Positions 17,549 through 28,158 of a stretch of 64,000 nt of DNA are shown in pieces. This DNA comes from Chondromyces crocatus (GTDB lineage: Bacteria; Myxococcota_A; Polyangia; Polyangiales; Polyangiaceae), in contig NZ_CP012159.1 in assembly GCF_001189295.1 (NCBI RefSeq), forward strand, positions 5,720,525 to 5,784,524. The letters are read 5' to 3'. A model generated the notes under the pieces. The model had not been told where the DNA came from and ran no database searches. It saw nothing but the letters and a program-made list of their open reading frames with translations. Every line of letters begins with the position of its first letter. The stretch's first letter is position 1. The translations under genes and the position numbers were made by a program.

Positions 17549-17786
17549 GGCGGCTCCCTCCCCAGCTCGTGCCCCCCGAGCGCGACCTCGCGCCCACGGG
17601 TCGTGGCGTGCAGCCCAGCACCTTGGTTCGATGCCTACGGCCACGACGCAGTCGCGGATCCCCGCCCGAGGCCCGCGAGGTTCCGGGCGCCTGCCCGTGG
17701 CGCGGTCAGGTCGGAACGGCCGCTCGTCGGACGAGCCCGCCCCAGCCCGCCGCGCGGGCCGTCATCCCTCGGACGATGCCGCCAGA

Positions 17787-20522
17787 TCACTCCCCAGCGC
17801 CGCCGAGCCCGCGGACGCTCAGCAGGTGAGGCGCCCGCGCCGGGTCACCCAGCCGGAGCAGACAGGTCGCGACGCCGCCGTAACCCACCTGCAACGCCGG
17901 GAGCGCTTGCTCCGGCTGGTCTCCCTGCCAGACGAGGCGCCCCGCCTTTTCCTGCGAGAAGGCACGCAGGAGGGTGAACAGATCGGCGGCCTCCGTCAGG
18001 TAGTGCGGGTGTGACGTGGCCTGGAACATGTCCACGAGGAACTCCAGGTTGCCGGCGAGGCCGTGGCACTGCGTGGGGCCGAGCCAGCGTGCCCCGCGGG
18101 CCACCGTGCGCGCGGCGCGGGCCGCGAGATCGGTCCACCCCGGAGCGAGCTCCAGGGCGGTGGCGTGCAGGAAGAAGCGGCCGATGCCGGTGGCGCCGTG
18201 GCACCAGTGCGCGGCGTGCGGTGGGCCTCCAGGGACCACCGGCCAGGCGCTCCCGCTCCCGTCGCCGAGGGCCGGGACGGCGAGGGTGGCGAGCCAGCGC
18301 GCGGCCCCCCGGGCGGCGTCCAGGTAGCGCACCTCCCGGGTCACCTCGAACAGATCGAGCAGGCTGTCGGCGATGCCCGCGGCCCCATGCGCGTAGCCGA
18401 GCTGCGTGGTCCCGCTCAGGTTGCCGTGGCCCTCGGGGAAGCGCCAGAGGACGTTCCCGTCCTCGTCGCACTCGGCGACGTCGACGAGGTGATCGCCCGC
18501 GCGCAGGGCAGCCGAGAGGTGCTCGTCGCTCGACGTCGCGCGGTGGAGCGCGAGGTGGAACCGCAAGCGCCCCGCCACGCCGTTGTAGAGATCGGGGGAT
18601 CCGAAGGGCAGTGTGGCGATCCAGCGTCCGCGGGCCTCGGCGGCCCGCGCCAGGGTCCGATCCCCGAGCACACGCCCGGCGCCCAGGAGCGCAGCGCCGA
18701 TCCCGGCCTCGCCCAGGTACAGCCCGGCGACGGGGGCGCCGTCGGGGCGCGGCGCGTGGAGCAGGCCGAAGGCGGCGCGGGCGAGCGTGGCGCGGTGGGA
18801 CGACTCGCCGAGCGTCGCGACGAGCGAGGAGAGCGCGAGCACCACGCCGGCCGTCCCGTGGCCGATGTCGCGCGAGGGGAGGCCGCGCGCGTCGGGGTGC
18901 ATGTCGGGCCAGAAGACGCCGCCCCCTCGTGGCGCCGGGCGTGCGGCGCTCACCAGCGAGTCGCCGAGGCGCCTGGCCAGCTCGAGCGCCTCGCGGCGCG
19001 CGGGGAAGGGGAGGTGCGCCGACGCGCGACCGAAATGGCGCGGCGGGGCAGGGACGGTGAGCGGCGTGGCGGAGTCCGTGAGCACGTCTTCCAGGGCGCG
19101 CTCGATCTGCCGCACGGAGCTGTAACGAGCGCTCGGATCCTGCGCGAGGCTCCGCGCGATCACCGTGCAGAGCCCGGGCGGGAGGTTCGGGTTCATCAGC
19201 CGCGGAGGCCGGCCATCGAGCGGCGCCTCGGTCGGACCCTCGGCGGGCTCGGCGCCCGTGGCCAGGAAGTAGAGCAGCGCGCCGAAGGCGTGGATGTCGT
19301 CGGACGTGGAGGGGGGAGCGCCAGCGATGCGCTCGGGGGAGCGGTAGCCGCGCGTGCCGTGCCCGTGGTGGGGCTGGGCCGTGAGCGATGGCCCGTGGGC
19401 CAGCTCGAAATCGATGAGCCAGAGGTGCAGCGTCGCAGGGGCGACGAGGACGTTGCTCGACTTGAGATCCCCGTGCGCGAGCCCCTCGGCATGCAGCTTT
19501 CCGAGCAGCCGCGCCAGCGCGCGCCCGAGCGTCACGATCTGCGCCGCGGGCAAGAAGCAGCCGCTGGCCGCCGCGTGGGCGACGTGCGCGCTCAGGGTTT
19601 CTGCCGAGAGATCTTCGAGGACGAGGTAGAGGTGCTCCTCGTCTTCGAACACGTCATAGAGGGCCGGGAAGCCGGGGTCTGGGCCGAGACGCCGGAGCAC
19701 GTCGGCCTCGTGTCGGAGACGCGCGCCGTCCCAGCGCTCCACGCGCTTGAGGACACAGCGTCGGTACGCCTTGAGATCGAGCGCGAGGAAGATCGTGCTC
19801 CTGGGCGTGCGCTGGAGGACGGCGGCAGGCACGTACCGGCGCGCGATGACGTGCCGCGAGGCGCCGCGCGGTAACTCGGCCGCGAGCCCTGCCGCAATGA
19901 ACGGATCGGTCGCCCAGGAGGGCACGTCGTAATCCGCCGGCCGCCGATCGGGGACGAGCTGTCCATCCGGCGTCTTCATGGCGGCCACGATCTCCCCGGT
20001 CGCGAGCTGGAGCGCCTGCCCCCCGAAGCTCCCGTACCTGTAGAACACCCGGCTACCCGGCCGGAGGGCCCGATCCGACGGGATCGTCGGCCCGGGAAGC
20101 CCGCGGGTCGCCTCGTCCAGCCGCGCTGCGAGGCGGACCGCGTGGGCATCGTCTCGCGGATAGACGGTGATGAATTTGCCGACCTGACCGAGCCCGCTCT
20201 CGCCCTGGTTCAGGGCGGCGAGGGTCGTGGTCGATGACGCCACCTTGAACACCGCATCCTCGGCGAGCAAGATCGGCAGCGCGCGCCGGAGGATTTCCTC
20301 CGCGGAGCCGACCGTCGCCGAGAGGTGCAGCTTCCAGCCCTGGGCTGGCGCCGGGTACTCCTCTCCGAGGACGCAAATCCACGGATCCCAGGGCCCAGCA
20401 GGGGCGCGAGGCCTCCGCCCCGAGGCTCGTGCGCGCGGCGAGAAGCAAGCGGACTGGATGATGTCGAAGAAGCCGTCTGCACCCGGCAGACAGCGCAACG
20501 AAGCATTCGATTCAGGGTTCAT
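17787..20522 (-). CDS. Class IV lanthipeptide synthetase-like LanL
   Basis: 911 residues in three parts, matching class III/IV lanthipeptide synthetases. (1) Phospho-Ser/Thr lyase domain, about 15-215: WKLHLSAT (His66), FKVASS (Lys93), GKFITVYPRDD and FYRYGSFG match the OspF/SpvC-like lyases of this group. (2) Protein kinase domain, about 230-485: VLK (Lys259), HGDLKSSN (350-357) and DFE in place of DFG (Asp371). (3) LanC-like cyclase, about 545-911: GLYLGEAGIGAAL, WCHGATG (Cys774) and CHGLAG (Cys819, His820). The Cys-Cys-His zinc ligands mark class IV (LanL); class III enzymes lack them. It would phosphorylate and eliminate Ser/Thr, then add Cys to form lanthionine. A small precursor gene lies 95 bases upstream. 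The start at 20522 gives a compact N-terminus; its ribosome-binding site is weak. Confidence 0.9.
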   Translation of the reverse strand: MNPESNASLRCLPGADGFFDIIQSACFSPRARASGRRPRAPAGPWDPWICVLGEEYPAPAQGWKLHLSATVGSAEEILRRALPILLAEDAVFKVASSTTTLAALNQGESGLGQVGKFITVYPRDDAHAVRLAARLDEATRGLPGPTIPSDRALRPGSRVFYRYGSFGGQALQLATGEIVAAMKTPDGQLVPDRRPADYDVPSWATDPFIAAGLAAELPRGASRHVIARRYVPAAVLQRTPRSTIFLALDLKAYRRCVLKRVERWDGARLRHEADVLRRLGPDPGFPALYDVFEDEEHLYLVLEDLSAETLSAHVAHAAASGCFLPAAQIVTLGRALARLLGKLHAEGLAHGDLKSSNVLVAPATLHLWLIDFELAHGPSLTAQPHHGHGTRGYRSPERIAGAPPSTSDDIHAFGALLYFLATGAEPAEGPTEAPLDGRPPRLMNPNLPPGLCTVIARSLAQDPSARYSSVRQIERALEDVLTDSATPLTVPAPPRHFGRASAHLPFPARREALELARRLGDSLVSAARPAPRGGGVFWPDMHPDARGLPSRDIGHGTAGVVLALSSLVATLGESSHRATLARAAFGLLHAPRPDGAPVAGLYLGEAGIGAALLGAGRVLGDRTLARAAEARGRWIATLPFGSPDLYNGVAGRLRFHLALHRATSSDEHLSAALRAGDHLVDVAECDEDGNVLWRFPEGHGNLSGTTQLGYAHGAAGIADSLLDLFEVTREVRYLDAARGAARWLATLAVPALGDGSGSAWPVVPGGPPHAAHWCHGATGIGRFFLHATALELAPGWTDLAARAARTVARGARWLGPTQCHGLAGNLEFLVDMFQATSHPHYLTEAADLFTLLRAFSQEKAGRLVWQGDQPEQALPALQVGYGGVATCLLRLGDPARAPHLLSVRGLGGAGE

Positions 20523-20587
20523 GCAAGCAGCGCCTACGGACCGCGCGAGGGCGAAGAGGCCAAGTGAATGCCGTGAACGTTCCCGGC

Positions 20588-20605
20588 GCGCCCCCGCAGG
20601 GGCGC
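20588..20605 (-). terminator. GC hairpin between precursor and LanL genes
   Basis: GCGCCCC (20588-20594) and GGGGCGC (20599-20605) form a perfect 7-bp stem with a 4-base loop, 12 bases past the precursor stop and 65 bases before the LanL ATG. There is no T tract. A partial terminator or stabilising hairpin at this spot is common in lanthipeptide operons, where it keeps precursor mRNA more abundant than synthetase mRNA. That role is inferred here. Confidence 0.5.
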
Positions 20606-20617
20606 AGCCGGTCGCAT

Positions 20618-20791
20618 TCAGATGATCGTGAGCAGCATGCACTTGCGGACGGTCGCGCCGTCGCTCTCGTCTTCCTCCTTGGCCATGGGCATGCCATTCG
20701 TCAGGAGTTCCTCGCTGAATGCGGCGTCTTTGCGCGCCTGGTCGAGGATCTCGGTCATGTCACCGCGCACGTCACCGAATTGATTCTTCAT
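20618..20791 (-). CDS. Candidate LanA precursor peptide
   Basis: 57 residues. It begins MKNQFGDVRGDMTEI and ends SDGATVRKCMLLTII. The first 40 residues are acidic and helical (ILDQARKDAAFSEELL), as expected for a leader; this part loosely recalls the Nif11/nitrile-hydratase-type leader motif. The tail has one Cys (Cys51), with Thr47 four residues before it, Ser43 eight before and Thr55 after. One methyllanthionine between Thr47 and Cys51 is the simplest product. The Ser43/Thr47/Cys51 spacing does not fit the usual labionin pattern. AGGGGA lies six bases before the ATG. The LanL gene follows on the same strand. Assignment as substrate is inferred from size, composition and position. Confidence 0.7.
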   Translation of the reverse strand: MKNQFGDVRGDMTEILDQARKDAAFSEELLTNGMPMAKEEDESDGATVRKCMLLTII

Positions 20792-20908
20792 GGTCATTCC
20801 CCTTTTCGTCGTTTCGCCATGCCACCAGGGATGCGGCGCGCGAGCGCGGGAGACCCCGCGGCGCCGAGCGTCGCTTCCTACAGGGGGCGACTGCAGCGCA
20901 CCCAGGTG

Positions 20909-20939
20909 ATTAAATGATGTGGCCGCTCGATGCTGTCAA
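20909..20939 (-). promoter_or_regulatory. Promoter for the lanthipeptide-like operon
   Basis: On the minus strand a perfect TTGACA (20939-20934) is followed, after 17 to 19 bases, by the AT-only run ATTTAAT (20915-20909). In this GC-rich genome such a pair is rare. It would start transcription about 110 bases before the precursor ATG at 20791. Sigma-70 type is inferred. Confidence 0.6.
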
Positions 20940-21109
20940 GCGTGCCCGAACGGTCATGGATGACGCAGGATTCACCGTGCTCGACGAAACGTCGAAGTGA
21001 ATGCGGCAGCGCCTGAACGGACCCCTGGAATGACCCCCACGCGTGCGTCTACGTCGTGAGCGCCACCGATCTGGAGCTGAATTCGCCGGCGTCGGATGGC
21101 GGCGCGCGA

Positions 21110-21142
21110 GCACGCGTGCCTGCCGTGCGAGGCACGCGTGCC
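21110..21142. promoter_or_regulatory. Two GCACGCGTGC palindromes 22 bp apart
   Basis: GCACGCGTGC occurs at 21110-21119 and 21132-21141; the second copy extends to the 12-bp palindrome GGCACGCGTGCC (21131-21142). The centres are 22 bp apart, about two helical turns. They lie in the 579-bp region between the divergent lanthipeptide-like operon and the TPR gene, where I see no other gene, so a dimeric regulator could contact both sites on the same DNA face. The bound protein is unknown. Confidence 0.5.
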
Positions 21143-21370
21143 CGTGACGACCTGGGCTCGGAGCCGACGCGCGACCCGGTGACGCCTCACGGCCGCCCCT
21201 CACGGGGTCGTGGCGCGCGAGGGAGGCCCGCCCCGGGCAGGAGCGCCTTGGCGTGCCTGGACGGTCGGTCTAGACTCGCGCGCCTGGTGAACGTGGGTAC
21301 TCGGAGGTGGGTCTGGCTCCGATGGGGCTCACGGCGCACCACAGCAGGGCGATGCGGGAGGGCTGAAGTC

Positions 21371-22345
21371 ATGCGGGTTCACACGCTCGTCGCCGCAGCC
21401 GTCGCCGTCGCCGTCTCCTCGTCGCTCCCGGCCGAGGCGCAAACCAAGGCGAGTCCGCGCACCGATGGGCGTCGGGCGGAGGCCCGCACGCTGGCCGACC
21501 GCGGCTTCGAGCACTACCAGGCGCAACGCTACGACGACGCCCTGGCCGCTTTTCGCGAGGCCGTGCAGGTCTACCGGGCGCCCACGGTCCTCCTCATGCT
21601 GGCGCGCACCCAGGAGCGCCTCGGCAAGCTCGTGGAAGCCCAGGCCGCCTACGAGGCCGTCCTGTTCGAGCCCCTCGCGCCCACGGCATCGAAGCCCTTT
21701 CGTGACGCCAAGCAGCAAGCACAGGAAGAGCTGACCGCCCTCGAACAGCGGATCCCGCGCCTCAAGGTGGTGGTCACGGGCGCTCCGGACGCCGCGGTGA
21801 CGATTGCCATCGACGGTGTGACCGTCCCCGCCACGGGTCAGCCGATGTCCCGCAATCCCGGACGGACCAGGGTGGTGGTCTCCGCGCCCGCCCATCGCGC
21901 CGTGGAGCGGGTCGTCCTGCTCGAAGAAGGTCGGACTGCGGAGCTGAGCATCGTGCTCGGCCCGAGCGGGGCCGGCGTCACCTCCCAGGGGCGGGGCTCG
22001 CTCTTGCCCGCCGGCCTGGCCTTCGGCCTCGGTGGCCTGGGCCTCGGCATCGGCACCGTGACGGGGATCCTGGCCAAGGTGGAGGTCGACGACATCCGAT
22101 CGCGCTGCAACGAAGCAGGTCATTGCCCGCGCGACGACAAACCGCGCGCGGAGCAGACCCAGAGCCTCATCACGGCCTCCACGGTGGGGTTCGTGGTGGG
22201 CGGGGTGGCGACGGCGCTCGGGGTGACGCTCCTGGTGCTGCGACCCGGTGGAGAGAAGGCTTCATCGACGCAGGAAGCGGCGCAGACCGGGGCGATGCAT
22301 GTGGTCGTGGGCCCAGGGATGGCTCGCATCGAGGGAACGTTCTGA
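21371..22345 (+). CDS. Exported TPR protein with PEGA-like region and membrane hairpin
   Basis: 324 residues. A signal peptide ends around SSLPAEAQ. Residues 35-125 hold TPR-like helices (ADRGFEHYQAQRYDDALAAF, then LLMLARTQERLGKLVEA). Residues 135-200 look like a PEGA-type beta domain (VVVTGAPDAAVTIAIDGV). The C-terminal part has two membrane helices (LPAGLAFGLGGLGLGIGTVTG, and one around VGFVVGGVATALGVTLLVL) joined by a Cys-containing loop. GGAGG lies nine bases before the ATG. Its TGA overlaps the ATG of the next gene by one base (TGATG). A similar gene pair recurs at 37941-38917. Envelope location is likely; function unknown. Confidence 0.78.
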   Translation: MRVHTLVAAAVAVAVSSSLPAEAQTKASPRTDGRRAEARTLADRGFEHYQAQRYDDALAAFREAVQVYRAPTVLLMLARTQERLGKLVEAQAAYEAVLFEPLAPTASKPFRDAKQQAQEELTALEQRIPRLKVVVTGAPDAAVTIAIDGVTVPATGQPMSRNPGRTRVVVSAPAHRAVERVVLLEEGRTAELSIVLGPSGAGVTSQGRGSLLPAGLAFGLGGLGLGIGTVTGILAKVEVDDIRSRCNEAGHCPRDDKPRAEQTQSLITASTVGFVVGGVATALGVTLLVLRPGGEKASSTQEAAQTGAMHVVVGPGMARIEGTF

Positions 22346-23415
22346 TGGGCCTGCCGGTGTCGATCGCGCGCTCCGGCAGGGCTGGGCTCCTCGAACCACC
22401 GAGGCGCCCCGCTGCTGCACGCTTTTCCTCGGCGAGCTTGCTCGTCACCCTGTTGCTGGGCGGCTGCAGCCTGGAGGGCCTGATCTTCGACCTTCCGCCC
22501 GAAGGCCCAGGCGGCGCCTGCGGCGAGGTCATCGACCGCAACGACGATGGGCTCCTCGACTGCGCAGACCTCGTCTGCTCTCAGGCGGGACACCGCTGCG
22601 CCGCAATTCCACCGGGCTGGAGCGGACCTGGGCTCGTTCACGTCGGGGCGACGGCCTCGCTGCCGTCGTGCCCCGAGGCCTTCCCCGTGCGCGAAGCCGC
22701 CCTGTCCGAGCTGCACGCAGACCCTGCCTCGTGCGTCCCCTGCGCGTGCAGCGCTCCCCAGAGGTCCTGCCAAGGTCAGGGCTGGAGCGCGTTCGGCGAC
22801 GAGGACTGCACCACGCCGGTCCCTGCGTCCCATGAGGGGATCTCGGGAGGATCGTGTGGCTCGGTCTCGGCGGACGGCGTGAAGGGGATCATCGTGAGGG
22901 TCCCTCAGGTCGAGGTGGACGGCTGCGAGCCGAGCGGCGGCGAGGCGACGCTGACGCAGCCCGTGTGGGGCGATCCGGTTCTCCTGTGCGGCGCGGGACC
23001 GATCACCACCTGCACCGCGAGCGGCGCCGTGTGCTTGCCCCCGTCCCCGGCCCCGTTCCAGGCTGGCGTGTGCATCTGGCAGCCCGGCACCAGGGACTGC
23101 CCCGCAGACTTCACGGAGCGCCACCTCCTCGGAAGCGGCCCCGTGCTGGACGACACGCGCAGCTGCTCCCCGTGTACCTGCCCCCAGGCCTTCACCTGCG
23201 GCCCCGTGTACAACTACTACGCCGACGGGAACTGCCAGGAACTCATCCTCAACGTCGACGTCTTCGCCACGTGCGCGCCCAATGACGGAATCGGGAGCGT
23301 GCGCTCGTACAACCTCACCTCTCGACCCATCGAGGGCTCGTGCCCACCCACCGGCGGAGAGCCCCAGGGAGATGTCCTCTCTGCGGACGCCCTGACGGTG
23401 TGCTGCCAGCCTTGA
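22345..23415 (+). CDS. Cys-rich secreted lipoprotein
   Basis: 356 residues. The lipobox LLGGCS near residue 40 marks a lipoprotein; about 20 further residues of basic extension come before the hydrophobic segment. The mature protein has over 20 Cys, often in short spacings (CVPCAC, CSPCTC), so a disulfide-stabilised extracellular fold is likely. A DRNDDGLLDCADLVC stretch near residue 65 resembles a Ca-binding dockerin or EF-hand-like loop, as in Myxococcota MYXO-CTERM and Cys-rich proteins. It overlaps the upstream membrane-protein gene by TGATG, so the two are translated together. No known enzyme domain. Confidence 0.75.
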   Translation: MGLPVSIARSGRAGLLEPPRRPAAARFSSASLLVTLLLGGCSLEGLIFDLPPEGPGGACGEVIDRNDDGLLDCADLVCSQAGHRCAAIPPGWSGPGLVHVGATASLPSCPEAFPVREAALSELHADPASCVPCACSAPQRSCQGQGWSAFGDEDCTTPVPASHEGISGGSCGSVSADGVKGIIVRVPQVEVDGCEPSGGEATLTQPVWGDPVLLCGAGPITTCTASGAVCLPPSPAPFQAGVCIWQPGTRDCPADFTERHLLGSGPVLDDTRSCSPCTCPQAFTCGPVYNYYADGNCQELILNVDVFATCAPNDGIGSVRSYNLTSRPIEGSCPPTGGEPQGDVLSADALTVCCQP

Positions 23416-23509
23416 GCAGGGACGCAGGGCCGACGAGCCATCGTCACCCTGCCATCGCCACCCTGATCGAGCGGCCCCTTCTGCTGCCGAGAGTGCTTTT
23501 TTCGGCCTC

Positions 23510-23539
23510 TTGACGGGTAGGTAGACAGGTCTGTATATC
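23510..23539 (+). promoter_or_regulatory. tetR-map promoter with operator between -35 and -10
   Basis: TTGACG (23510-23515) and TATATC (23534-23539) are 18 bases apart, a good sigma-70 promoter. The imperfect palindrome TAGACAG-gt-CTGTATA (23522-23537, six of seven arm bases match) overlaps the spacer and the -10, a typical TetR-type operator position for repression. Transcription would begin about 23546, one or two bases before the ATG at 23548. There is no ribosome-binding site, so the mRNA may be leaderless. Confidence 0.65.
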
Positions 23540-23547
23540 CCTCTCCC

Positions 23548-24213
23548 ATGTGTGCCTCACCGGCCAGCGACCGGGTGCTCCATACGGCCGCGAACCTCTT
23601 CTACGAACGCGGCATTCACGCCGTCGGCGTCGACACCGTGGTCTCGGCGTCCTCCGTCGCGAAGATGACGCTCTACAAGCACTTCCCCTCGAAGGACGTG
23701 CTGGTGGCGGCGGCTTTGGAGGAGCAGGGGACGCGGTGGCGGGCGTGGTTCACCGAGGCCATCGAGGGCGAGGCGACCACCGCCGAGGCGCGACTCCTCG
23801 CCATGTTCGACGTGCTGGGGCACTGGTTCGCGAGCACGTCGTTCCACGGTGACCCCACGCTGAATGCCGCCGTGGAGCTGCGTGGAACGGACCACCCGGC
23901 ATGGGAAGTGGTGCGCGCGCACCAGGCCTGGCTGCGCGATTTCATTCGCGCTCTGGTCGTCGAAGCAGACCTCGACGAGCCCGAATGCACGTCCGACGCG
24001 GTTCACTTGCTCGTGGAGGGCGCCATCGTCGGCGCCCAGGTCGGGGTGACCGCACGGCCAGCGGAAGCGGCCCGCTGCGCCGCGGGGGTCATCGTCGCGG
24101 CGCGATCCCCTCTGAGGCACGCACCGGATGCAGGGCAGAGGACGACCCCTTCGGCGCGAAAGAACGGACAGGCTCCGTCGTCGGGGCAGGAGCAGAAAGA
24201 GGAAGTGCGATGA
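23548..24213 (+). CDS. TetR-family transcriptional regulator
   Basis: 221 residues. The N-terminal helix-turn-helix (about 8-55) is typical: DRVLHTAANLFYERGIHAVGVDTVV, with recognition helix around SSVAKMTLYKHFPSKDVLV. The ligand-binding domain spans about 60-185. The last 30 residues are Pro/Gln/Lys-rich and extra to the family. The palindrome over its own promoter suggests autorepression. The stop overlaps the map ATG (ATGA), so map is in the same transcript; a TetR gene directly controlling methionine aminopeptidase is unusual. The ligand is unknown. Confidence 0.93.
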   Translation: MCASPASDRVLHTAANLFYERGIHAVGVDTVVSASSVAKMTLYKHFPSKDVLVAAALEEQGTRWRAWFTEAIEGEATTAEARLLAMFDVLGHWFASTSFHGDPTLNAAVELRGTDHPAWEVVRAHQAWLRDFIRALVVEADLDEPECTSDAVHLLVEGAIVGAQVGVTARPAEAARCAAGVIVAARSPLRHAPDAGQRTTPSARKNGQAPSSGQEQKEEVR

Positions 24214-25049
24214 GTGTTGAAATCAAGACGATGCGCGACATCGAGGCCATGCGCGTCATCGGCCGCATGGCTGGTGAGCAGCTCTTGCTGATCGGGCGCT
24301 CGTTGAAAGCGGGAATGACGACGGACGACATCAACACGATCGTCCACGAGGACACGCTGCGGCGCGGCGCGCACCCTTCGCAGCTCGGGTATCACGGCTT
24401 CCCCAAGAGCGTCTGCACCAGCCGCAACGAGGTGGTGTGCCACGGAATCCCGGGCCGCGAGCGATTGAAGGAGGGCGACATCATCAATGTCGACATCACC
24501 TCCAACCTCAATGGCTTTCACGGAGACACCTCGGCGACGTTCTACATCGGCAAACCGTCGAAGGACGCGCGCCACGTGACCGAGGTGTGCCGCCGCGCGC
24601 TGGAACTCGCGATCGCCGAGGTGCGCGAGGGCGCACGCATGGGCGACATCGGCGCCGCCATCCAGCAGTACGCCGAGGCGCAAGGCTGCAGCGTGGTGCG
24701 CAACATCGTGGGCCACGGCATCGGCCGGTCGATGCACATGCCGCCCGACGTGTCCCACGTGGGACGGCGCGGTACGGGCCTCCGGTTGAAGGCGGGGATG
24801 GTGTTCACCATCGAGCCGATGATCAACCTGGGTCGCCCCGAGATCGAGACGCTGCCGGACGGGTGGACGATCTTGACCAAGGACCGGTCGCTGTCGGCAC
24901 AGTTCGAGCACACGGTGGTCGTGACGAAGGCTGGCTGCGAGATCCTGACCGCACGGCACGAGCCTCTCGTGAACAGCGAGATCACCGAGAGCGGCGAGTC
25001 CCTGGTGGCGCCTCCAGGCGCGTCTGCCGCGGTGTCGGCGTCCTTGTAG
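24210..25049 (+). CDS. map: Methionine aminopeptidase, type I
   Basis: 279 residues. All metal ligands are visible: Asp95 (VDITSNL), Asp106 (HGDTS), His169 (VGHGIG), Glu202 (TIEPM) and Glu233 (QFEHT); substrate-binding His78 is in VCHGIPG. It removes the initiator Met from nascent proteins in the cytoplasm. About 25 residues follow the conserved core as an Ala/Ser/Glu-rich tail. There is no N-terminal zinc-finger or long extension. It is translationally coupled to the TetR gene (ATGA). Many large genomes carry several map genes; this one may be a regulated, secondary copy. Confidence 0.97.
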   Translation: MSVEIKTMRDIEAMRVIGRMAGEQLLLIGRSLKAGMTTDDINTIVHEDTLRRGAHPSQLGYHGFPKSVCTSRNEVVCHGIPGRERLKEGDIINVDITSNLNGFHGDTSATFYIGKPSKDARHVTEVCRRALELAIAEVREGARMGDIGAAIQQYAEAQGCSVVRNIVGHGIGRSMHMPPDVSHVGRRGTGLRLKAGMVFTIEPMINLGRPEIETLPDGWTILTKDRSLSAQFEHTVVVTKAGCEILTARHEPLVNSEITESGESLVAPPGASAAVSASL

Positions 25050-25090
25050 AGGCACACCTCCCCACACGGTTGGCATGGGGCCTGCGACCG

Positions 25091-25105
25091 CCCCGGTGAT
25101 CGGGG
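25091..25105 (+). terminator. Hairpin after map
   Basis: CCCCG (25091-25095), loop GTGAT, CGGGG (25101-25105), then TTCTTTCC. It lies 41 bases after the map stop and has the short T-rich tail expected of an intrinsic terminator, though the stem is only five pairs. Confidence 0.5.
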
Positions 25106-25285
25106 TTCTTTCCGGCACCCTACCTGCGTCCAGGCTCCCCGCTCACGGCAAGGACGCTTTTGTGAGCACGCCCTCCAGCGCATCCGACCCCTGACCTGCT
25201 CCCTGGCCTGTTCAGGCGCCCGTGGGACCGTCCGAGCTCGGAACCTCGAGCCTTTCCGCGTGAAGATCCTCGCGGTCGCCTGACT

Positions 25286-25552
25286 TCGACCTTGTCACCG
25301 CGTGATCAAGGTAGCGGCAGGGCGGCGGGGACCTTGTTGCCGTGTGATCAAGGTAGCGGCAGGGCGGCGGGGACCTTGTTGCCGTGTGATCAAGGTAGCG
25401 GCAGGGCGGCGGGGACCTTGTTGCCGTGTGATCAAGGTAGCGGCAGGGCGGTGGGGACCTTGTTGCCCTGTGATCAAGGTAGCGGCAGGGCGGCGGGGAC
25501 CTTGTTGCCGTGTGATCAAGGTAGCGGCAGGGCGGCGGGGACCTTGGCACCG
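25286..25552. repeat. Six-copy 42-bp tandem repeat
   Basis: Full units start with GATCAAGGTAGCGGCAGGGC at 25304, 25346, 25388, 25430, 25472 and 25514, exactly 42 bp apart, with degenerate partial units at both ends. Only a few bases vary (GTG for GCG in unit 4 and CCCTG for CCGTG at the 4/5 boundary). Each unit holds AAGGT...ACCTT and CCTTG...CAAGG inverted pairs, so alternative hairpins are possible. The array lies between convergent map and glnS; the rest of the 709-bp gap 25050-25758 has no supported gene. Because 42 is a multiple of three, ORFs run through it on both strands; these are not genes. Confidence 0.95.
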
Positions 25553-25758
25553 CATGGAGGCCCCCCACCACGTGCCGTGAGAGGTAGCTCACTCTCTGCG
25601 CAACCTACAGCAGCTCGAAGAGCTGACCGAGAAGCGCCGCGAGGACCCCGCGGTCAGGGGCTCGACCGAGAAATCCTCATTGATTTCGAGCGACGTCGAC
25701 CGACGACGGGGGGATGCGGCAGCGATCCGGTCAGCGCTCGCGTTCCGCCGAGAGGGGC

Positions 25759-28158
<2,400 letters not shown>

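Noticed and set aside
20618-20791. Labionin-type (class III) product for the LanL locus
   Set aside because: The Ser43/Thr47/Cys51 spacing is three residues between the first two sites rather than two, and the synthetase has class IV zinc ligands.
25286-25552. CRISPR array
   Set aside because: The 42-bp units are contiguous and nearly identical, with no unique spacers and no cas genes.
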